In this document: one piece after another, positions 35,942 to 44,150 of the stretch
How positions within the stretch are numbered: the stretch's first letter is position 1
How the letters are laid out: every line of letters begins with the position of its first letter
Assembly (NCBI GenBank): GCA_017449065.1
Contig: JAFSKF010000053.1
Coordinates: 105,136-169,135, forward strand
Origin: Bacteroidales bacterium
GTDB lineage: Bacteria; Bacteroidota; Bacteroidia; Bacteroidales; UBA3663
Length of the DNA stretch: 64,000 nucleotides
Direction of reading: 5' to 3'
Notes under the pieces: generated by a model
The model's database searches: none
Told to the model about the DNA's origin: nothing
The model's input: the letters and a program-made list of their open reading frames with translations, nothing else
Translations under genes and position numbers: made by a program

Positions 35942-36136
35942 ATGATCATTGTACCAGTTAAAGAGGGCGAAAATATCGAGCGTTGCTTGAAGAAGTTCAA
36001 GCGCAAATACGAGAAGACAGGCATCATCAAGGAGCTTCGTCGTCGTCAGCAGTTCGATTCACCTTCACAGGTAAATCGTAGAAAGATGGAGCGTGCCATC
36101 TATGTGCAGCACCTTCGCGAACAGCAGGCTGACTAA
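35942..36136 (+). CDS. rpsU: 30S ribosomal protein S21
   Basis: A 64-residue basic protein with the S21 pattern: IIVPVKEGENIERCLKKFKR, EKTGIIKELRRRQQFDSPS and RRKMERAIY. It binds the 30S platform near the 3' end of 16S rRNA. In Bacteroidota S21 takes part in hiding the anti-Shine-Dalgarno sequence, so its level affects start-site choice. It is monocistronic: own promoter upstream, strong terminator downstream. Confidence 0.97.
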   Translation: MIIVPVKEGENIERCLKKFKRKYEKTGIIKELRRRQQFDSPSQVNRRKMERAIYVQHLREQQAD

Positions 36137-36150
36137 TTCGCCGCAAAACT

Positions 36151-36202
36151 AAAGGATTGTGCCAATGTTCATGATAAGAATGATGTGGTACAGTCCTTTT
36201 TT
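36151..36202 (+). terminator. rpsU terminator
   Basis: A 14-base stem AAAGGATTGTGCCA / TGGTACAGTCCTTT, paired except for two G-T wobbles (36151-36164 with 36186-36199), then a six-T run. Confidence 0.85.
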
Positions 36203-36224
36203 CACTTTCTAACCCTTTTGCATC

Positions 36225-36248
36225 TTGAATTTTAATTCAAACTTGAAT
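36225..36248. promoter_or_regulatory. alternating TTGAAT / ATTCAA half-sites before the second wza
   Basis: TTGAAT (36225-36230), TTTA, ATTCAA (36235-36240), AC, TTGAAT (36243-36248) form two overlapping palindromes about 20 bases before the ATG at 36269. This could be an operator or alternative RNA hairpins. No TAnnTTTG box is visible nearby. Confidence 0.4.
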
Positions 36249-36268
36249 CAATATAAAAAACGAAGCAA

Positions 36269-37096
36269 ATGAAATACACATCCCTTTTACTGTCCGTTGT
36301 CGCCGTCCTGCTGCTCAGCAGTTGCGTAGCCCGTGAACACTACATTCTTTTTCAGGATGCCAACGAATATCAGGATGCCAAGCGAATTGCCACCACCTAT
36401 GATATCCGTATTCAGGCTGATGACCAGTTGGCTATTGCCATCGCTTCGAAAGACAAGGAGTTGGTAGATGTTTTCAACAACCAGACGTTTATCGGAAGTA
36501 ACTCTGCACCGGGAATGGGATCCACTACGACCAATGGCAATACGGCTCAGATGCTGGGTTCGACCACTTTGTCGGGTTTCCATGTGGACAATGAGGGCTA
36601 CATTGAGTTCCCGATTTTAGGTCGCATCTATGTGGAGGGCAAGTCACGTAAGGAAGTCGCTGAAGATATTCAGGATCGTCTGCGTGAGGGACAGTATGTG
36701 AATGATGCTGTGGTCAATGTCGAATTGCTATCTTTCCATGTGGTAGTCATTCGTGGTAACAATGGTCAGATTCTGAATATCAACAAAGACCGTTGCACGA
36801 TTGTCGAGGCAGTTATGATGGCCGGAGGCTTCATGAACGGTACCGACCGTGAGGATGTATTGCTTATCCGAGAGGAAAACGGCGAGTTGTGGACCTATCG
36901 TGTCAACTTTACCATGTTGAGCAACCTTTTGAATTCTCCGGTTTATTATTTGCAGCAGAACGATATTATCTACATAGAGCCTGCCGGTACCCAGAGTTTG
37001 GATGAAAGTGCCGGTTACCGCTACATGTCAGCCATCACTTCCATTTTGTCGTTTGTCGTATCTATGGGAGCCATTTTCCTGTCGGTGAACAAGTGA
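36269..37096 (+). CDS. Wza-like polysaccharide export lipoprotein (second copy)
   Basis: A 275-residue protein with a lipoprotein signal ending LLSSC (residues 15-19). The poly-export domain holds IRIQADDQLAIAIASKD and FHVDNEGYIEFPILGRIYVEG, followed by an SLBB-type part (LNINKDRCTIVEAVMMAGGF) and a terminal hydrophobic stretch. An insert rich in Ser, Thr, Gly and Asn near 75-100 separates it from the first copy. It starts the polysaccharide locus and is followed 45 bases later by its kinase partner. Confidence 0.9.
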   Translation: MKYTSLLLSVVAVLLLSSCVAREHYILFQDANEYQDAKRIATTYDIRIQADDQLAIAIASKDKELVDVFNNQTFIGSNSAPGMGSTTTNGNTAQMLGSTTLSGFHVDNEGYIEFPILGRIYVEGKSRKEVAEDIQDRLREGQYVNDAVVNVELLSFHVVVIRGNNGQILNINKDRCTIVEAVMMAGGFMNGTDREDVLLIREENGELWTYRVNFTMLSNLLNSPVYYLQQNDIIYIEPAGTQSLDESAGYRYMSAITSILSFVVSMGAIFLSVNK

Positions 37097-37141
37097 TAGC
37101 ATAATGTCTGATATCGTCAAAGTGCACTCCAAAATTTTGAT

Positions 37142-39694
37142 ATGGAAAACATGAACTATTCCCGTGCAGATATGGGATTAAATATGTCGAATCAAGGCGA
37201 TGGTCCGAAAAAGAAAGAGCAAGCGCCGCTCTTTAATATAAAAGACTTCGCCATTATGCTGCTCATGAACTGGTTCTGGTTCGTATTGAGCGGTATAGTC
37301 TCATTCGGTGCCGGATATCTGTATGTAAAGACATTGGTGCCTCAATACGAACGTTCTACCGACTTGCAGATCAAGTTCTCGATGAACGAACAGTTCGACA
37401 TGCAGTCTTATTTGGGAATTTCCGATCTGGGTGTTACCAATATGAGCAATGAGCTCTACATTTTGAACTCATTGAAATTGGCAACGCAGGTAAGTGATCG
37501 TATCCATTTCGATGTTTCCTATTTCATTCGTGGAGCTTTCCGTCATGAGTATCTTTTTGAGAACCGTCCTTTTACTGTCTCGTTTCTCAGTAAATACGAT
37601 AACGACATAGAACTCGACATTATGCCGGTATCACCCCAGCAGTTTCGTATTTGCAAGGTAGTGTATGGAGGCGTAAAGACGGAAATTGACGAAGAATCGA
37701 GCTACTACTATTTTGGGGCAGATCTGGCAATTCCCGGTACGGAACAATACATCCGCGTGGACGTTACTGATGAACAGTATCCTTCATTGGTTACCAATAT
37801 GGACGAAATGATTGTCGTTCAGCGAATCAGTCCGATAGAGGCGGCAAAAAGTTGCCGTTCTAAAGTGACAGCTGAGAAACGTGCTGCTGCAATGGTTCGT
37901 CTGATATGTGTTTCCACCTCTGTTGCCGAGTGCGATTCCATCTTGAGAGCCTTTGTCGCTGTTTACAATCAGCAGACATTGGAAGAAAAGAATGCGCTTA
38001 CGGTCAGTTCGGCAAAATTCGTTGATGAACGCATCGAAGAAACAGCCAAAGAACTGGGAGAAACCGAAGGTCAGTTGTTCGATATTGGTGTTGATCCGAA
38101 TTTGGAGGTTAAAGCGAACGACATGAGCCAGCAGCTCGGACAACGGGATATGGCTCAGGAAGAGTTGTATGAAATTCAGGCAAAAATGCAGGCGGCACGC
38201 GATTTGAAAGCCCGAATGCAGACATCTGTAAACGAGAAAGACTATATTCCTCAGTTGGCAGGTTTGGATGAAGCCGGTATTTCAGGACAGGTTCAGGCCT
38301 ATAACGAAATGGTTCAAAAGCGTAAGCGTCTTATAGCCAACTCTTCGGTCAATAACCCTGCTGTGCTTCAGATTGACGACAATTTGGCCAGCATGGAGCC
38401 GGCTTTGATGTCGGGCATGGATTCGTATCTTGATGCCTTGAATATCAAAATGCGTACAGCGAACAGCAAGGTGGCGCGTTATTCAGCAGCTACGGCTAAT
38501 GCTCGCAAGTCGAAATATGACAGCACCTCTGTGATTGCCCAGTCATTGAGTATCACTCGCGAATACAAGCAATCGTATTTCTCTTTCCTTTTGAAGAAAC
38601 GTGAGGAGTTGCGCTTGCAGATTGCAGTTTCCGAAGCGGATACCCGACTTATCGAAGATCCGATGGGTGAGTTAGGGCCTATTTTCCCGGTGGTGAATTC
38701 CATCATGATCAAATTTGTGGGCATAGGTTTGGCTTTGCCGGCTTTGATTATGTTGTTGATTGTCTTTTTGGATTCTACGGTTCGTGGACGTAAGGATATT
38801 GAGGATGCCCTTTCAATGCCGTTTATCGGTGAGGTTCCGGGTTACGATAAGAACAAAGATGACCGGCCTTTGCTTGATAAGCTCAGAGGCATTGACAATC
38901 GTGTGAAGAGCAATAAGATTGTGATTACCAACGAGAGCAAGAATGCATTGGCGGAAGGCATGCACATTGTGCAGAGCAACCTTTCGTTCATGACAGATAA
39001 TCATGGAAATCGGGCACAGGTTATTCTCTTCACATCTTTCTCTCCGGGTGCAGGTAAGAGTTTCGTGTCCTGTAACTTGGCATCGTGTATGGCTAATACC
39101 GAGAAACGTTCCATCTGGATTGATATGGATATCCGAAAAGGACACAAGAATCCGATGATGTTCAAGCGTGAAGACTGGCAAAAGATGCGTCACGGACAGC
39201 GTACGGGTCTTTCTGCCTATCTTTCAGGAAAAGCCGAGTTGGAAGACTGTATTTTCGTGTCTGCCGCTAACCCGCAGTTGGATATTATGCCTGCCGGACA
39301 AATTCCTCCGAATCCGGTTCAGTTGCTGATGTCTGACAAACTCGATCAGCTGATTGCAGATTTCCGTAAGAAGTATGAGTATATCATTCTCGATACCGTT
39401 CCGGCGGCTTTGATTGCAGATTCGTTCATTTGTTCGCGTTTGTCCGACTTGCAGATCTTTGTGGTGCGTGCGGGTGTTACTCAGCGCAATGTACTGCCAG
39501 AGGTTGAAAAGATTTATCAGTCTCATAAATATAAGAATCTTACGGTATTGTTGAACGGTGCTACGATGTCTCGTCGTCGTTATGGCGGCTATGGTTACGG
39601 CTATGGTTACGGCTATGGTTACGGCTATGGTTACGGAGAGACGGATGAAGACATGCGAACAGGATCTCAAGATAAAGATCGTGAAGTCGATTAA
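37142..39694 (+). CDS. Wzz/Wzc-type co-polymerase with BY-kinase domain (second copy)
   Basis: An 850-residue protein: helix near 35-55, periplasmic Wzz and coiled-coil region (about 280-500), helix near 525-545, then kinase. Walker A is FSPGAGKSFVSCNLA (about 632-646), Walker A' SIWIDMDIRKGHK, Walker B YIILDTVPAAL. The tail carries a run of alternating Gly and Tyr (about 814-832) encoded by four exact 12-bp repeats. It should control polysaccharide chain length through Tyr phosphorylation, with the Wza upstream and the ABC permease downstream. Confidence 0.93.
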   Translation: MENMNYSRADMGLNMSNQGDGPKKKEQAPLFNIKDFAIMLLMNWFWFVLSGIVSFGAGYLYVKTLVPQYERSTDLQIKFSMNEQFDMQSYLGISDLGVTNMSNELYILNSLKLATQVSDRIHFDVSYFIRGAFRHEYLFENRPFTVSFLSKYDNDIELDIMPVSPQQFRICKVVYGGVKTEIDEESSYYYFGADLAIPGTEQYIRVDVTDEQYPSLVTNMDEMIVVQRISPIEAAKSCRSKVTAEKRAAAMVRLICVSTSVAECDSILRAFVAVYNQQTLEEKNALTVSSAKFVDERIEETAKELGETEGQLFDIGVDPNLEVKANDMSQQLGQRDMAQEELYEIQAKMQAARDLKARMQTSVNEKDYIPQLAGLDEAGISGQVQAYNEMVQKRKRLIANSSVNNPAVLQIDDNLASMEPALMSGMDSYLDALNIKMRTANSKVARYSAATANARKSKYDSTSVIAQSLSITREYKQSYFSFLLKKREELRLQIAVSEADTRLIEDPMGELGPIFPVVNSIMIKFVGIGLALPALIMLLIVFLDSTVRGRKDIEDALSMPFIGEVPGYDKNKDDRPLLDKLRGIDNRVKSNKIVITNESKNALAEGMHIVQSNLSFMTDNHGNRAQVILFTSFSPGAGKSFVSCNLASCMANTEKRSIWIDMDIRKGHKNPMMFKREDWQKMRHGQRTGLSAYLSGKAELEDCIFVSAANPQLDIMPAGQIPPNPVQLLMSDKLDQLIADFRKKYEYIILDTVPAALIADSFICSRLSDLQIFVVRAGVTQRNVLPEVEKIYQSHKYKNLTVLLNGATMSRRRYGGYGYGYGYGYGYGYGYGETDEDMRTGSQDKDREVD
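39587..39634 (+). repeat. four exact copies of a 12-bp repeat inside wzc
   Basis: GGCTATGGTTAC repeated four times without change, encoding GYGY units of the phospho-tyrosine tail. Copy number could change by slippage while staying in frame. Confidence 0.9.
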
Positions 39695-39734
39695 TTTTCC
39701 TTTGTAAAACCTAAGAATTTATAAAACAGACAAG

Positions 39735-40589
39735 ATGGGCAATAATAATGGGTGGGACATCGTCATTCGTCCCCACAAAAAATGGTTGGACCTCGATTTG
39801 AAGGGCGTTTGGAAGTATCGAGACCTCTTCAAGCAGTTCGTTAAACGCGACATCGTTACTGTTTACAAGCAAACGATCTTCGGTCCGCTGTGGTTTTTCT
39901 TCCAACCCATTTTTACCACCGTCATGTATATGTTCGTTTTTGCCAATTTGGCTGGCATTTCAACGGGCAACATGCCTCCTGCATTGTTTTATATGAGTGG
40001 TACGCTGCTTTGGAACTATTTTGCCGCTTGTTTTACCACGGGACAGAATGCCTTTACAGGAAATACTGGTATCTTCTCGAAGGTGTATTTTCCCCGATTG
40101 GTGGCTCCTCTGTCGGGTGTGACTTCTGGTTTTCTGAAGGCTATTGTGCAAAGTATTCCTTTGTTGGCCATTTGGATTTATTTCTATTTCGATGAATCTA
40201 TTGAAATCGGATTGACATGGGAGTTTTGCCTTTTCCCACTGTTTTTTGTGATTTTGGCACTTACAGGATTGGGTTGCGGTTTGATTGTTTCAACCTTGAC
40301 CGTCAAATATCGCGATTTGAATAATCTGGTTGCCTTTTTCTTGCAACTATGGATGTATTCTACGCCTGTGATTTATCCAGTCGATGTGTCTGGCGATCGT
40401 GCTTTAACGCGATATTTGTACTTGAATCCATTGCAGGGAGTTTTTACCGATTTCCGCTATATGATTAGCGGTATTGGTGAGATGGACTGGTGGTCGTTGC
40501 TTTATAGTGTTGTATTTATGATTGTCATTATGTTCCTGGGCATTTTGGTATTCTCCAAGCAAGAACGGACTTTTATGGATACAATCTGA
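39735..40589 (+). CDS. ABC-2 type polysaccharide export permease (Wzm-like)
   Basis: A 284-residue protein with six hydrophobic helices and the ABC2 export signature: RDIVTVYKQTIFGPLWFFFQP near the N-terminus, KVYFPRLVAPLSGV, and YSTPVIYPVD. It is the membrane half of an O-antigen or capsule exporter. Its likely ATPase partner (Wzt) is at 44151, separated by a lipoprotein gene, two minus-strand genes and a decayed stretch, an unusual split. It follows the second Wzc by 40 bases. Confidence 0.92.
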   Translation: MGNNNGWDIVIRPHKKWLDLDLKGVWKYRDLFKQFVKRDIVTVYKQTIFGPLWFFFQPIFTTVMYMFVFANLAGISTGNMPPALFYMSGTLLWNYFAACFTTGQNAFTGNTGIFSKVYFPRLVAPLSGVTSGFLKAIVQSIPLLAIWIYFYFDESIEIGLTWEFCLFPLFFVILALTGLGCGLIVSTLTVKYRDLNNLVAFFLQLWMYSTPVIYPVDVSGDRALTRYLYLNPLQGVFTDFRYMISGIGEMDWWSLLYSVVFMIVIMFLGILVFSKQERTFMDTI

Positions 40590-40630
40590 GAATCGGGAGA
40601 TCATGGTTCTACGTTGTTGTTTAGTATGTG

Positions 40631-42004
40631 ATGAATATGGACCATTTTAGGAGTATCACTGCAGTATTAGTTACTTGTACATGCCTGCTTTCTTCTTGTC
40701 TGGAAACGGCTACGGTACCACAAAAGTACCAAGGAGTTGCCACAACAACGTTCGATTATGCGACTTCGGTAACATATACTGCTTCTGTCAGTTTTCCAAA
40801 TTGGAAACCAACCGCGGAATCTACAGGGATTTATTTCGAAGTATATGCTGAATCACCCTTGGATGGAGCAGAGCTGAAGCCAGGTTTGAAGCCCGTCTTT
40901 TGCAGTTATACGAAGAGTGATGGAACATGGAAAGGAACAATCGAGGTTCCGGCTTATGTCAAATCTCTGTATATATATGCACCTGATGCCACAGAGAATC
41001 AGGTGCAGGAAGTAAGTATTTCTGGAACCCAGTTTTCGGTAGCATGTACTGCTTCTGATATTGCTTCGTCAGCTTCGGGGACTATGATAAACAGAGAAAT
41101 GTTGTCAGATGTCTATCTTTTTGAGGATACTTATCCGGATCCAGGAGACAATGATCTGAACGATTTGGTCGTGCAGGTCGATAAATTCCGTCATATAGGG
41201 ATTTACGAATCAGGGAACGAAAGGGTTGCATGCCTTAATTATGAAAAATTCCGTTTTACCACTTTCGAAAACGTTTCTTCTGGTGATAACGGCTTGGCAG
41301 TCGAATTTGTTCTGGGAAACAACATTATTCTCTCGAACATCAAGAATATCTTATTTACAATCGATGGCAGGTATATGTTTACGGAGGAGGATATGTATCC
41401 CACTTCAACGGGATATTATTTTTACATTACTCCGGATATACATCGTAGAACGGCAAACTGCCGGTATATTTTGGCCAAGAAGATGAATGATGATAAAGCA
41501 TGGACTTGGTCTGGCCATACTGTTGAACTGACCGTTTATTATTATAATCCGAACGATGGAGTAAATACAACGGTAGATTTAAATGACATTGCAGCAGGTC
41601 AGAGCAAGGTGAGGCCGTTTCTTTACCGATGGGAAGAAGACTGCGAAAATGAGTTTGCATGGGAGGTTCATGTTCCCTATGAAACACCATCCCCTTTGGC
41701 AACCGATTATCGTAGAAACTATTTTTCAGAAGACATCTATACTTATTTCCAAACATTGGATGACGGTTCGGAACCTGAGAATGGAATGTTTTATACCAGA
41801 AGCACTTCTGAAGGCCGTTATCGTCCGTATCCCTTTGCTGTTAAACTTTCTGGGGTCGAGGTACTCAACAGTAATCTCTATAACCTACTTTTGCCAAGCA
41901 ATGATAAGTCTCCCATCGATAGTCTATTTACCACCTTCACCGATTGGGTGGAAGATCAGGCTACGGATCGTGCCGGCACATACGATAATTGGTATCTCAA
42001 ATAA
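40631..42004 (+). CDS. LruC-domain lipoprotein
   Basis: A 457-residue protein from ATG 40631 (a GTG one codon earlier is possible). The lipoprotein signal ends LLSSC at residue 23. A beta-rich region about 40-140 precedes an LruC-type domain with an acidic calcium-like loop, EDTYPDPGDNDLNDLVVQVD (about 162-181), and later a PNDGVNTTVDLNDI segment. LruC proteins are surface or envelope lipoproteins of unknown function. It lies between the halves of the ABC exporter, so a link to polysaccharide display is possible but unproven. Confidence 0.8.
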   Translation: MNMDHFRSITAVLVTCTCLLSSCLETATVPQKYQGVATTTFDYATSVTYTASVSFPNWKPTAESTGIYFEVYAESPLDGAELKPGLKPVFCSYTKSDGTWKGTIEVPAYVKSLYIYAPDATENQVQEVSISGTQFSVACTASDIASSASGTMINREMLSDVYLFEDTYPDPGDNDLNDLVVQVDKFRHIGIYESGNERVACLNYEKFRFTTFENVSSGDNGLAVEFVLGNNIILSNIKNILFTIDGRYMFTEEDMYPTSTGYYFYITPDIHRRTANCRYILAKKMNDDKAWTWSGHTVELTVYYYNPNDGVNTTVDLNDIAAGQSKVRPFLYRWEEDCENEFAWEVHVPYETPSPLATDYRRNYFSEDIYTYFQTLDDGSEPENGMFYTRSTSEGRYRPYPFAVKLSGVEVLNSNLYNLLLPSNDKSPIDSLFTTFTDWVEDQATDRAGTYDNWYLK

Positions 42005-42037
42005 CCAATAAAAAGATATGGTTGAATAGAGCTGATG

Positions 42038-42667
42038 CTAAAACGGAAACCACACAAAAGCCGCAGCGTCCCAAAGCGCATGACTGAGGATGATGGCTGG
42101 CAGATGTTTGGGAAACAATCGGTATAGACCTCCCCAAGCTAAACCGCAGGTTAGTGCTGCTATGATAAGCATGAAGTTCAATGATGGGAGATGTACAAGG
42201 GTATAAAAAGCCGTTGCTGTCAGAAATGCGGTTGTAGGTTTCATGTAGCGGCACAATGTGCTTTGAATGTATCCTCTCCAGAAAATCTCTTCAGCGGGTC
42301 CGATAATGAAAAGCAATAGCAATGCAATGACATGAGGCGATAACGAGGACTTCATGTCATAGATGAGATTGACCTGTGGACGGGCGAAGTCAAATAGCCA
42401 TTGCGATAGTTTATCCCCTATGTAAAACACGATCCAAAGAGAAACCGCAATCAGCAAAGCAAATCCAAGATTTGATAAGGCTTGAGTCCGCTTTTGGGGC
42501 CAAATGCCGGACAACCCTTTCATGTTGAAGGTTGCGACGGAAGTGAGTATGATGGCAGATGCAGACATTGCCCACCAGAAGTTAAACCAATGAGCGGTCC
42601 ATGGTGAAAACATCAGGAACCAAAGTGTGGCAGCCACCAGAATAGAGAATATAAGTCTGCTTTTCAT
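42038..42667 (-). CDS. CPBP (Rce1-like) intramembrane protease
   Basis: A 209-residue polytopic protein with the CPBP motifs: EEIFWRGYIQ (Glu-Glu-x-x-x-Arg), FYTLVHLP and a final HALWDAAAF. These supply the catalytic Glu and His of the glutamic-type Rce1 fold. Bacterial members act in protease or bacteriocin-immunity roles; no substrate can be named. It is 12 bases downstream of menA and likely co-transcribed. Confidence 0.88.
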   Translation of the reverse strand: MKSRLIFSILVAATLWFLMFSPWTAHWFNFWWAMSASAIILTSVATFNMKGLSGIWPQKRTQALSNLGFALLIAVSLWIVFYIGDKLSQWLFDFARPQVNLIYDMKSSLSPHVIALLLLFIIGPAEEIFWRGYIQSTLCRYMKPTTAFLTATAFYTLVHLPSLNFMLIIAALTCGLAWGGLYRLFPKHLPAIILSHALWDAAAFVWFPF

Positions 42668-42679
42668 CGGTAATGAATA

Positions 42680-43603
42680 TCATCCATGTAGTAAAACGCT
42701 GCCAGCAAGACCTGCCATCAGAAGTAAGCTGAATACCAATTGAAGTTGTGCAGTTCGCTCGTCTAATCGGGCAATGGATTCGATTCCTTTCTGTTTGTAC
42801 TGAAGCACACATCGCACATTACCGATGGCGATTGGCAGAGAGAACAAGGTAAGGAGAATGGTAACGGGTTCCATGCTGGCCAAACAAAGTCCGATGATCC
42901 ACAAATAGGGCATCAATACTTCGAAAACATAAACGCCTACTGCGACGGTTCGTCCAGTCAGCATGGCAAAGGTGTGAATGCCGGCTCGTCGGTCCGTTTC
43001 GATGTCGCGAGTGTTATTGATGTGCAGAATGGCTACCGTGATGCTACCAACTGGAACTGCTATCCATAGTATTTCAGGAAGAATGTTCCCCGTGATAATA
43101 AAGGTGGTGCCCAAGGTGGGAAGCAAGGCGTAACAGCACATGATGACCAGATCGCCTAAGGCAGAATATTTCAGTAGAGGGTAGCAGAGCGAAAGCAAAA
43201 TACCGCACAAACCAATCCACAAAAGGGGTAATCCAGTCAGACAGACCAGACCGATGCCTCCCAAAATCGCTACTGTTTGTAATCCCAAAGAGTAATACAG
43301 GAACTGTTTGGGTTGAAAGATACCGTCAACCAGTGTTCGGACGCCGTACGTGTCAGAGGTGTCCACTTTCTTTCGATAATCAAAATAATCGCTCCAGACA
43401 TTACCCGCTGCATGAATCAGAATAATGTTGACAAGCGTCCAGAGGCCCAACAACCAGGAAGAGGTTGTGAAGGTGAAACTGATCTCTTCTTGTCTGCTGA
43501 AAATCCATAGGATCGTTACACCTACAGGCATCGCTGATGCCGGGAAAGACCAAGGGCGTGTAGCTAATATCCAATCTTTAATAGAGTGAGTAGAATATGT
43601 CAT
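42680..43603 (-). CDS. menA: 1,4-dihydroxy-2-naphthoate polyprenyltransferase
   Basis: A 307-residue UbiA-family membrane enzyme that prenylates DHNA in menaquinone synthesis. The two Asp-rich motifs are NVWSDYFDYRKKVDTSD (near 66-82) and NNTRDIETDRRAGIHTF (near 190). An N-terminal WILATRPWSFPASAMPV helix fits MenA. It is in an odd place, on the opposite strand inside the polysaccharide locus and away from other men genes. Confidence 0.93.
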   Translation of the reverse strand: MTYSTHSIKDWILATRPWSFPASAMPVGVTILWIFSRQEEISFTFTTSSWLLGLWTLVNIILIHAAGNVWSDYFDYRKKVDTSDTYGVRTLVDGIFQPKQFLYYSLGLQTVAILGGIGLVCLTGLPLLWIGLCGILLSLCYPLLKYSALGDLVIMCCYALLPTLGTTFIITGNILPEILWIAVPVGSITVAILHINNTRDIETDRRAGIHTFAMLTGRTVAVGVYVFEVLMPYLWIIGLCLASMEPVTILLTLFSLPIAIGNVRCVLQYKQKGIESIARLDERTAQLQLVFSLLLMAGLAGSVLLHG

Positions 43604-43621
43604 AACAAATCAAATTTGCTG

Positions 43622-43629
43622 CAAAGTTA
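43622..43629 (-). promoter_or_regulatory. -7 element for menA
   Basis: The minus strand reads TAACTTTG, an exact match, about 20 bases before the menA ATG. Confidence 0.5.
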
Positions 43630-43691
43630 CATTGTTTTTTGGAAAAACCTGCATTTTTAGATGGAGTTTGAGGTTTTTTTGGACAATTTTT

Positions 43692-43722
43692 TTTGATTTT
43701 CTCCATTTTGTTTGTATCTTTG
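43692..43722 (+). promoter_or_regulatory. Bacteroidota promoter facing decayed genes
   Basis: TTTG 43692-43695, 19 bases, TATCTTTG 43715-43722. The only thing directly downstream is the pseudogene remnant, then wzt at 44151; it may now drive wzt with a leader of about 420 bases. Confidence 0.55.
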
Positions 43723-43763
43723 CCCCGATATATAGTGTGTGCGCACGCCCGTTACCTGTTTCC

Positions 43764-43915
43764 ATGAAAAGTACTGTGACTGGCGTTGCGGAGCTTTCGG
43801 ACTAATACCATGTGAGATCCTTTTTCGAACTGAAGATTCACGGCACGGCCCGAGAAGCTCTGGAGCAGATAGACAGCCGCGGATATTCACTGCCCTACAA
43901 AGCAGATAAAGTGTG
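43764..43915 (+). pseudogene. remnant of an AAA-ATPase / PD-(D/E)XK nuclease gene
   Basis: In one frame from ATG 43764 there is a short reading frame, a TAA at 43803-43805, then residues reading FELKIHGTAREAL, EQIDSRGYSLPY and a stop at about 43913. This matches the end of the intact ATPase at 50263, whose C-terminal nuclease domain reads MEFKLGGTAEAALQQI and KDKQYAIPF. The ATPase domain is absent and the nuclease domain is cut short, so it is a dead fragment. It carries the ExK motif of the nuclease fold. Confidence 0.7.
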
Positions 43916-43922
43916 AATGTTT

Positions 43923-43957
43923 ATTACGAAAAACTTCGTAACAAAAATTTTCGTAAT
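43923..43957. repeat. nested inverted repeat ATTACGAAAA ... TTTTCGTAAT
   Basis: A 10-base perfect inverted repeat with a third internal TTCGTAA copy (TTACGAA-AAAC-TTCGTAA). It lies just after the pseudogene and before a frame starting MNPFKY; possible operator or recombination scar. Confidence 0.6.
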
Positions 43958-43975
43958 CTGTAAACAGACTTTAAT

Positions 43976-44126
43976 ATGAATCCTTTCAAATACTGTAACG
44001 GCTGATGCAGCCATTTATAATTTGATGCAGTATGACGGGCGTTTTGATCAAGTAGTAGATACTGCTATAAAGGTTTACTTTGCTTTGTGGATAGGCAAGA
44101 AGAATTCGTTATCGATTTATGGGTAA
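43976..44126 (+). pseudogene. short broken reading frame, possible ATPase N-terminus remnant
   Basis: ATG 43976 reads MNPFKYCNG then stops. One frame over, the sequence continues open for about 48 codons (TVTADAAIYNLMQYDG, FDQVVDTAIKVYFALW) to a TAA at 44124-44126. MNPFKY resembles the usual start of archaeal-type AAA ATPases found in Bacteroidota, but nothing after it matches that family clearly. Low confidence; it might instead be untranslated sequence. Confidence 0.3.
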
Positions 44127-44150
44127 AATAGTTTTCAAATTATGTAGCGT

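Noticed and set aside
39587..39634. CRISPR-like array from regular 12-bp repeats
   Set aside because: The repeats are directly adjacent, have no spacers and are in-frame coding sequence of the Wzc tail.
43657..43890. 77-residue frame on - upstream of menA
   Set aside because: It runs antisense to the pseudogene fragment and through the promoter region; no protein-like features.
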